Shown here in pieces: positions 56,968 to 64,000 of a stretch of 64,000 nucleotides of DNA; positions within the stretch are counted from its first letter, which is position 1, and the number at the start of each line of letters is the position of its first letter. The translations under genes were made by a program, and so were the position numbers. Below the pieces are notes generated by a model. It made no database searches, was not told where the DNA came from, and worked only from the letters and a program-made list of their open reading frames with translations. Origin of the DNA: Endomychus coccineus (Eukaryota > Arthropoda > Insecta > Coleoptera > Endomychidae); NCBI GenBank assembly GCA_958510875.1, contig OY294070.1:45469299-45533298 (forward strand), read 5' to 3'.

Positions 56968-58101
56968 ATGTCGGTAATTATTGACTGTGGTTTTTGCAAG
57001 AATTCTTTATCCAGAAATAAGCCGCATATCTCGTGCTCTAGTTTTTGTGGCCGTCAATTCCATTTATCATGTGTGAACATATATACGGAAACATTCAAGA
57101 TTGTTAAAGCCACGTCAGGACTATGTTGGAGATGCAATGAATGCTCGGAATTCGATGATTTATTCGACAGGAATAAACTTCATAATATTGTTCAGAAGAA
57201 GCTGGACATGTTCTTTGCTGACTTTGACTCCATGTTTGATCATCTGAAATCTGAGGCTGCAAGATCTACTGGTACGTCTACTATGCGTTCAGCTGTTCCT
57301 GATATACCAGCCAAGCGAACATATGCGGATTCTATGCGTAATCCCTCTCTGCCGGCAGTTGTTGTTAGGTCTAAGAACTCTGCTCAGACACATGACGCTA
57401 CAAGGTCTGAAATTCTGCAGAACATCAATCCTCTGGAAGCGGATATTGGGGTTACTAGAGTCAAACATGTCGGTGATGGTGGAGTTCTGTTAGGCTGTTC
57501 TAGTGCGGGAGAAGCTTCGAAACTAGGAGAGTTAGCTGTGGCCAAATTATCCGGGAGTTATAATGTGCGTGTGCTGAAGGCCGTACAGCCAAGGGTTAAA
57601 ATCGTCGGAATGTCTGTCAGTCTAGATAGTGAAACTTTTTCGCGGTATATTACTAAGCAGAACTCTAATTTGTTTGAGGGCGATGCTTGCTGTAAAGTTG
57701 TGTAATTTTGGCATACAAAAAAGAGAGATGATGTTTATCAAGCTATTATCGAGGTTGATCCTTCATCTTATCGGAGTTTGTTGAGTGCTGGACATGTCCT
57801 GATTGGTCTGGATGCTTGCGCTGTTTACGACGCGGTTGATGTGGTCCGATGTTATAAGTGTAATGCTTTCAATCATTCTTCAGGTCGATGTAAGTCTGAG
57901 AACGTCATATGTCCTAAGTGTGGTGAACTACATGATATAAAAAGTTGCCTGAGTAGTACACCGACATGTACTAATTGCGTAAGTCACAACAGAAAACACA
58001 ATGAATCCTATGATACTAGTCATTTTGCCTGGGACTCTATTAATTGTCCGGTTTACAAGGCCGCTACTTTGAAGCTGAAATCCGACCTGGGTCTTATATA
58101 G
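56968..58101 (+). pseudogene. ORF1 of CR1/Jockey-type element 2: PHD-type finger and CCHC knuckles
   Basis: Starts at ATG 56968. A PHD-like finger follows at once: CGFC, CSSFC, FHLSC and CWRCNEC. The middle part has TYADSMRNPS and the repeat-fold region PLEADIGVTRVKHVGDGGVL. A TAA at 57703-57705 interrupts the frame, which is otherwise open. Zinc knuckles come next: CYKCNAFNHSSGRC, CPKCGELHDIKSC and CTNC...H...C. It ends at TAG 58099-58101. Such proteins bind element RNA; PHD fingers occur in some insect Jockey/CR1 ORF1 proteins. Confidence 0.8.
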
Positions 58102-58107
58102 CAACTA
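58096..58107 (+). promoter_or_regulatory. Candidate stop-codon readthrough site between ORF1 and ORF2
   Basis: The codons are ATA TAG CAA CTA. TAG followed by CAR-YYA is the leaky stop context known from tobamovirus-type readthrough. ORF2 is in the same frame and open from the next codon. This is an inference from context; no readthrough has been shown. Confidence 0.5.
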
Positions 58108-60607
58108 GCTGACGAATATTCTCTTCCTTCCTTTTCGCTTTCAATCCCTGCAGGTTCGACATACCGTCTCGGTGAATCTCTTTCTGTATATTTTCAAAAC
58201 TCTCGGGGTATAAATTCTAAGCTGAGTCTTCTGTATAATGCCGCTTCTGTTTGCAGCTACGATATTCTTGCGTTCACTGAGACTTGGATGCACGACGGGG
58301 TCAATAACTCGGAGATATTTGACACTGATTTTTCAGTGTACAGGAGTGATCGTAGATTTTCTCAGACGGGTTACTCAAAAGGAGGCGGTGTTCTGCTTGC
58401 CATTCGATCACACTTACAGACATCAGAAACTAAGATAAACCCACAATTATTGGATAGTCTGCCACTATTGGATATTCTCTGCGTTAAAGTCACACTCAAC
58501 CATCATTGTTTTTATCTCGTACTTTTATACATTCCACCAAGAGCTGCTAAGCATTATTACGACGGCCTTTTCGACATCTTATGTTCCCTGGAGTTCATGA
58601 TGTCTGCCAAAGTGATCCTGATGGGCGACTTCAACGTCCCGGAGTTTAAAGCTGTTCTTGACAGCGGTCTTCGTCTTACGCCTACTATGCAGGTTTTGGA
58701 TAATCTACAAAACTTTTTTGATCTCACACAATATAATGATGTCATCAATGCTGATGGGAGAATCCTGGATCTAGTCTATAGCAACTTATCAATATCTCTA
58801 CAGAGATCCTCGGATGTTTTATTACCTGAGGATACTTATCACCCGGCGGTGGAGTTGCTGGTTGATATCGGAACTTCTTGTGAGAATGTTAGGGCATGCA
58901 CCACTCCTTCTTTTAGGTATTGTTTTAAAAATGCCGACTTTGTCGGTTTATATAATCATTTTGGTACCATCGACTGGTCTTATTTGAACGAGTTTTCTGA
59001 TGTTGATAGTGCTTGCTCTGGTTTTTATGAAACTATTTATTCGGTATTGGATATGTTCGTGCCAAAAACGAGGGTTCATTTTTCTCGGTCTTATCCTCCA
59101 TGGTTTGACTCTAACCTGATAAGGAGTGTAAAGTCTAAGGCCAGGGCATGGCGTCTGTATAAACGCTCAGGTAGTGAAGAGCATTTAGTGAATTTCAAGA
59201 GGTTGAGAAGGATCGTCAAGTCTGACTCTGAAGCAGCATTCAGAAACTTCAACAATAAAGCAGAGCAAGATATTCAGAATGACCCTTCTGCATTCTGGAA
59301 ATTCGTTAAATCCAAAAAGGGAGGGCATGTTGCCCCCCCTACAATGAGGTTTGATGGTGAGTCATTTGACGATCCAGAGATTATCGCGAATGTATTCGCT
59401 AAATTTTTTCAGGACAGTTATATCATTTCTAACCCTGAGATGGTTTTGCATTCACCGGCATCCAATGCTCCTGTGTTTAACGTGTCCTGTTTTGAAGAGA
59501 ACGATGTATTCAAGGCCCTACTAAAGATTAAGCCCAAGCGCACTTCTGGTCCGGATGAAATTCCCGCATATTTAGTCAGAGACTGCGCTGGCATCTTTTC
59601 GCGTCCTCTCGTCTTCCTATTTAATTTAGCGCTGAAAACAAATACATTTCCTTCTGATTGGAAAGCATCTAAGGCCATTCCTATTCCTAAAAAAGGAGAT
59701 GCTTCCAACGTCACAGACTACAGACAGATAGTTATTCAAAATAACTTCTCTAAAGTTTTTGAAATTTTTATGCCGATGACCTCAAAATATATTTCAGGGT
59801 ATCTGATATCGGTGACTGTCTCAGACTTCAATCCAATCTGTCAGCTGTGAATGCATGGTGTGTGAAGAATATGTTGCCTCTTAATGTTGGTAAGTGTGCT
59901 GTCTTGACATTCTCGCTGAAGTCCAATGACATTCTATACGAATATACCCTCGATGCCCGTGTCTTGAATAGACCGAAGACGTTCTGTGACCTTGGTGTTA
60001 TCTTTGACAGAAGGTTATCATTCATTGATCATATCAGTCATATGTGCGCCAAAGCGTCTAAGATGTTGGGATTTGTTCTAAGATGTTCTAGGGAGTTTTC
60101 CGAGATTCAGACATCTATTCTTCTCTTTAATACATTTGTAAGATCACGGTTGGAATATGCGTCCTTGTATGGTCTCCATTCTACCAGATTCATGTTGTCT
60201 CTGTGGAAAGCATGCAACGCAGATTTCTCAAATACCTTGCTTTTAAATGTGACAATATCTACCCTGTTATTGGCTATCCGCATACCGATTTACTTTCGAG
60301 GTTTTCTTTCGATAGCTTGGCTTATCGGAGATCCAGGTCGGGTATAGTATTCCTGTTTAAACTTTTTCATTCTTCTGTGGAATGTTCGGAAATTCTACGG
60401 GCTTTGTGTTTTCATGTGCCTAGATTTGAGTCCAGACTTAATTTATTCTTTTACTTGCCTACACCGAGAACAAACGTAAGCAGGTGCTCGCCAATCGGTG
60501 GCATGTGCAGAGCTTATAATAATATACACATGCGGGTCGGTCTATTCACATGTAGTTTGACTTATCTGAGGTCTGAAGCGTTTCGTGCAATCCTCAGTTC
60601 TATATAG
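58102..60607 (+). pseudogene. ORF2 of CR1/Jockey-type element 2: endonuclease and RT with internal deletion
   Basis: The frame is open directly after the ORF1 stop and has no ATG until 58288, which lies within the endonuclease after its catalytic Glu (FTETW). Endonuclease motifs: VYFQNSRGINSKL, GDFNVPEFK and ILDLVYSN. RT begins KRTSGPDEIPAYLV and KKGDASNVTDYRQIVIQ and reaches SKVFE at about 59760. It then jumps straight to FYADDLKIYF in another frame (59768 on), so about 150 residues between, including the first catalytic Asp region, are deleted. The thumb region follows at 59847-60347 with a frame change to 60203-60607 (YPVIGYPHTDLLSRF). Confidence 0.85.
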
Positions 60608-60823
60608 ATTGCATTTTCTCTCTTCTTTGTTTAATCTTTGTTTAATTTTTTTATGTTCTGTTCTTGAAATGTTATGTTATCTCAGTTTAATTTCAATGCC
60701 TGTTATAATATTTTCTTGTATTTCTTATTTTGTGTTATTCCTCATTTTGTAATTGGGCTCTACGCCTGTTAAATGGGTGTAATGTAAATAAATAAATAAA
60801 TAAATAAATAAAATAAATATCAT

Positions 60824-61330
60824 GAAATCATGAATAAACAATGTCATTAAGTTCGTAGTTTTATTTTCTTGTGAAAATAATACTTATTTAGACAAATTAT
60901 CACGAAATTCAAGAAAATATCGATATATTTTTAATTTTTGCCATACCTACTCGTCGGTACATCAACCCGCGGAATTATAATGACAGAAGAACGAGATTCT
61001 TAGGCAAGCCGTAAGACCGCGGGAATACTCGTCCATCGATCGGGGCTTTCAGAAGTCAAATGTTTCACCAGGAGCTGAGACTCTGCTTTTCACAAATTTG
61101 ATAAAGCTATATAAATTATAATACATCACGAAAAAAAATACAATTTTAAGATGAAATCAAGAATTTGTTGTCTGAAAGAGAACTAAATTATGTTCGTTAT
61201 CACTATTTATGGATGGAGATAGCATTTTACTACAGAAGCGAATGTACCATATAATCAAAAGCACTCTATAATACTAGCGTAATGCGATAATTATTCAAAT
61301 TGAAGGGATTATTAATTCGTGACCAATAAG
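60824..61330. other. Unassigned stretch
   Basis: AT-rich with a short GC-richer part near 60950-61070. No gene or repeat recognised. Confidence 0.35.
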
Positions 61331-61339
61331 GCAACTAAG

Positions 61340-61729
61340 GAACGACTTAACGTATCTTACACCTGGACAAGTTTTGATAGGCGAGCCTATATCTAGTTCT
61401 CCTGAACCTCAATAAAACTTTACAAAATAGATTAAAATTTTAGAATGTGTGCACAAGCCCAACAACAGTTTTGGAAACGGTAGCATAAAGATTATTAGAC
61501 ACATACGTAAAACCGACCAAAGTGGAAGCATGAAATGCCAAATTTACAAGAAAGGATGTTGGTCTTATTAAAAGGGGATAATACACCCTCCTTGTAATGC
61601 CAAATGGCCAGGATCACAAAGGTTATTCCAGGAAAAGATTCAAAAGCAAGAGTGGTACAAGTAAAGACTCAAACTGGAAATTATAAGCGTTCAGTGTCGA
61701 AAATAGCAGTTTTACCATTGAATAATTGA
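61340..61729 (+). pseudogene. BEL/Pao pol C-terminal fragment
   Basis: The start LTPGQVLIGEPISSSPEP, then DTYVKPTK and NLQERMLVLLKGDNTPSL, and the end MARITKVIPGKDSKARVV, QVKTQTGNYKRSVSKIAVLP match the domain after integrase in BEL/Pao elements. Stops and shifts lie between these pieces. The element's LTR would be expected just downstream but has no partner here. Confidence 0.7.
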
Positions 61730-62050
61730 TCTTTTTTGTTCGAAAATGATAATTTATTAGTTATTTTAAGAATTTGTAGTTAACATTTTCGCAGTTGCTA
61801 CAATAATTAAATTTTAGACTTTTGAGGTCAACATATTCATATAATATAAACTTTTGTCTTTTGTTCAAACTATTGTTTACTTTTTTCTTTTATTAAATGG
61901 GAATTGTATAGTTTTTGCAAAACTGTATTACCCCAGCAATATATTGTAATCTATGTATACCAAACTATCTCATGCATGTGATTTTGTGGTCAGTGGCAAC
62001 AGTGTGAAGATTTATATTTATAACAAGACAACAGAGAGTCAAATATCGTA
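61730..62050. other. AT-rich sequence after the BEL/Pao fragment
   Basis: Possibly LTR-derived; no support beyond position. Confidence 0.3.
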
Positions 62051-62059
62051 CACATATAT

Positions 62060-62530
62060 CGCCTTATCTAAAATAAGTTACAAATATTGAATATACAAAG
62101 CAGAGTCAAATACTTACATATCATGTTATTATACAAATTATTGGAAAATAAATGCCCAGAATATTTGCTCACCTCATTAATTAAACGATCTATGGTACAC
62201 TTTATAAATATTAGATGTGTCTCGTTCACGATACCCAAACATTCAACGTCAAAATTTAAAGGCTGTTTTGCTTATATGGCTGCTGTCCTTCTGAACGACG
62301 TTATATCAAACATCTTAGTTTGAACGAAAGTAACTTTAAACTTTATATTATGAAGTATATATTAACTAAACAAGGTAATCTGAATAAATAATCTGTATTT
62401 GCTTTCATAGCGGGTAAAAATGAAAATCAGCCTTGGCTGAATTTTTACCTATTGTGTTTATATTATAGGTATAGTTACATGTATTTTTACTAAGCACAAT
62501 AAAGTTCATTTATTATTATTATTATTATAA
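62060..62530 (+). mobile_element. 3' fragment of another CR1/Jockey-type retrotransposon
   Basis: The frame 62087-62323 resembles the end of such RTs: MLLYKLLENKCPEYLLTSLI, then IPKHSTSKFKGCFAYMAAVL. It is followed by a 3' UTR with AATAAA and an (ATT)n tail at about 62507-62527. Everything upstream is missing, the usual result of 5' truncation. Confidence 0.65.
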
Positions 62531-62739
62531 CAGTGTCGGCGTTGTCTAACATTTCTAGATTCTAGAACTTTCCTGAGAAAAAATGTTAAGTTAAGATGGC
62601 GTTAGAATTGTCACACTATATACAATCACTCTATTAATCTTAATGATTGAAAATAAAATAATCTTTAATATTATAATATTGTTGCTCTCTCTTATGGGAT
62701 TCAAGAATCATAACAGAATACAGCCCACTTAAACTCTTA

Positions 62740-63400
62740 TGTAGCGACCGCTGGAAAACCCAATGAAAAACCTGCAACCATTGCAACATTTCAAAAAGAA
62801 TTTGATAAAAAGCGACTGTCACCTTATAAGCCGAAGAAGAATCTCTGCGACATTTGTGTTGCAATTAAGGCAATCAAACAGAAGCCAAGTACAATGAACT
62901 GAAATATTAATCAAGAAATGAAAAAAGCAAAGATAAAGAGATAAATGAAGTATTCAATATGGATGTGCAGTCCATTCTTCTGTATCCGAAATCCAATGTA
63001 TCATCTCTATTACAAAACAAATTTGATTGTCCGTAACTTTACACTAAACGCAATCAAGAATACTCTTCCCTCTGGAATGGGCCTGAGGTTGGCTTGACTA
63101 GTAGTAGTTTATAATGCATTTTCCAATAGAATAGCAATATTATCCATTAGAGGATCGCTGTGAGATTGAAATTAATCAGGTATTTCAAACTTCGTCACTC
63201 GGCAGAAGATTGGCAATTCCTACCAATAAGACGTAACAAAAACCATTCGAGCAACTAATTTTCATAACTTAACAGAACTACACAGAAATAGATTCAAGAT
63301 AATATCAGAAAAATATGAACACCTTCAATAACTTGGGTTGAGCATGCAGAGTGACGACTTTTATTATAATCTACCCCACCATTGAAGAGTACTTTCTAGA
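62740..63400 (+). pseudogene. Remnant of a transposon-associated conserved protein of arthropods
   Basis: Broken frames give KKRLSPYKPKKNLCDICVA, then FNMDVQSILLYPKSNVSSLL and NRFKIISEKYEHLQ. A CDxC motif followed by a D-Q-S-x-L-L strand and a Tyr/Lys-rich segment recalls a repeated, DDE-like family found in many insect genomes. I do not know a name for it and the match is from memory. Most of the gene has decayed. Confidence 0.4.
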
Positions 63401-63426
63401 ATAAGTTGATAGCATTAGAAATACTA

Positions 63427-63733
63427 CTAATCATTATATTCATATTCCTCTGGGTATTTCGAATTTAGCTTCTGAAAACTCCCTTCTGGGAAATCTTCTT
63501 TCAAAAAGGCGGAAATATTATCTACCGCAGTCAGAGGGTCTAACTTATACACGTGAATATAAGAAGAACTTGGAACAGCCTTTAACCGACAACCAACACT
63601 TCCCGATCCAGTACCAATGAAGGTCCGTATTCCACTTCTGGTTCCACCTTGTGTTCTCATACTTCTTCAAGTCTTCTTCTCGCCTATTTAGTCTGTACCC
63701 TTTTCTTGCACGTTTCGTTTTCCAATATTGCAA
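63427..63733 (-). pseudogene. Possible retrotransposon ORF1 (RRM-like) fragment
   Basis: On the minus strand SYIHVYKLDPLTAVDNISAF then LKEDFPEGSFQKLNSKYPEE resembles an RNA-binding-like domain seen in insect non-LTR ORF1 proteins (V-x-L-x-P-x-T then a long helix and LNSKHPE). It stops after YEYND. An overlapping frame shift lies near 63660. The rest of the gene is not in the window. Confidence 0.4.
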
Positions 63734-63739
63734 GGATGA

Positions 63740-64000
63740 CTATTTCACCAACAAAGGTTATGATTTCGGGATAATCCGCTGAATTGATAATACTCACGTC
63801 AGTTTAGATTGGAAACCGTCCATTTTGTCAAGTATGTTTCCTTACTAGCTTCAAAAAACTTGCCTCTAGTTTCCAGCTGAATTCCGCATCTCGAAGCAGT
63901 TTGCAGGGTCGACATTTGGTAATTTCGTTTAAGAGGTTGGGAGATCTGCGTGGAAACCGCAGAATGGAAGATGAAGTTGTGATGAGGTGGTTTATTCACA
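63740..64000. other. Unassigned window end
   Basis: A 66-codon minus-strand frame is open (63799-63999) but shows no recognisable motif. Confidence 0.3.

Larger units (their letters stand above)
56763..60816 (+). mobile_element. CR1/Jockey-type non-LTR retrotransposon 2 with PHD-bearing ORF1
   Basis: It has a 5' UTR, ORF1, ORF2 and a 3' UTR ending in a TAAA repeat tail (about 60785-60816). ATATCAT at 56756-56762 and 60817-60823 is a possible short target duplication. It lies against the hAT remnant. ORF1 and ORF2 are in the same frame, separated by a single TAG. RT has an internal deletion. Confidence 0.8.

Overview
The window looks like a piece of an insect (at least arthropod) nuclear genome. 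It is AT-rich, has eukaryotic splice signals and microsatellites, and is built almost entirely of nested, mostly broken transposable elements. The families seen are R1- and R2-like retrotransposons, CR1/Jockey-type retrotransposons, an errantivirus-type Ty3/gypsy element with an env region, a BEL/Pao remnant, two THAP/P-like DNA transposons, a pogo-like element and a hAT remnant. I found no host protein-coding gene, rRNA or tRNA gene, and no CRISPR array. Species cannot be told from the sequence.

Layout. (1) 14-5641: a P-like transposon with an 8-bp target duplication and about 280-bp imperfect inverted ends. Its transposase is intact over most of its length apart from one nonsense codon. A probable second, convergent spliced gene lies on the minus strand. 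(2) 5761-7640: 5' part of an R2-like element (three zinc fingers, Myb-like region, reverse transcriptase), cut by an R1-like element. (3) 7641-26747: R1-like sequence within a roughly 6-kb segment present three times in tandem (8702-14706, 14707-20743, 20744-26747). Each unit holds the RT/RNase H end of an R1-like element, a 14-bp R1-target-like junction, the 5' end of another R1-like copy, and about 2 kb of unrecognised sequence with repeated hairpins. (4) 27600-44390: a second R1-like element (R1-2), interrupted by a CR1/Jockey-like element (31844-36741) and by an errantivirus-like provirus (37424-44367). (5) 44405-47987: a third R1-like element (R1-3), head to tail with R1-2 across the same kind of 14-bp junction. 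(6) 48153-54890: a pogo-like element split by a second P-like transposon (48380-52846) that carries a recent internal duplication. (7) 54890-64000: an env/LTR remnant, a hAT remnant, a CR1/Jockey-like element with a PHD finger (56763-60816), and BEL/Pao, non-LTR and other fragments.

The genes do not form a pathway; the region is a record of successive insertions. The points most worth following are: a TAG stop in a TMV-like readthrough context joining ORF1 and ORF2 in frame in the PHD-bearing element; the two-gene convergent architecture of the first P-like element; a 33-nt hairpin repeated nine times whose stem shows compensatory changes; and two independent R1 tail-to-head junctions carrying a near-copy of the 28S R1 target.
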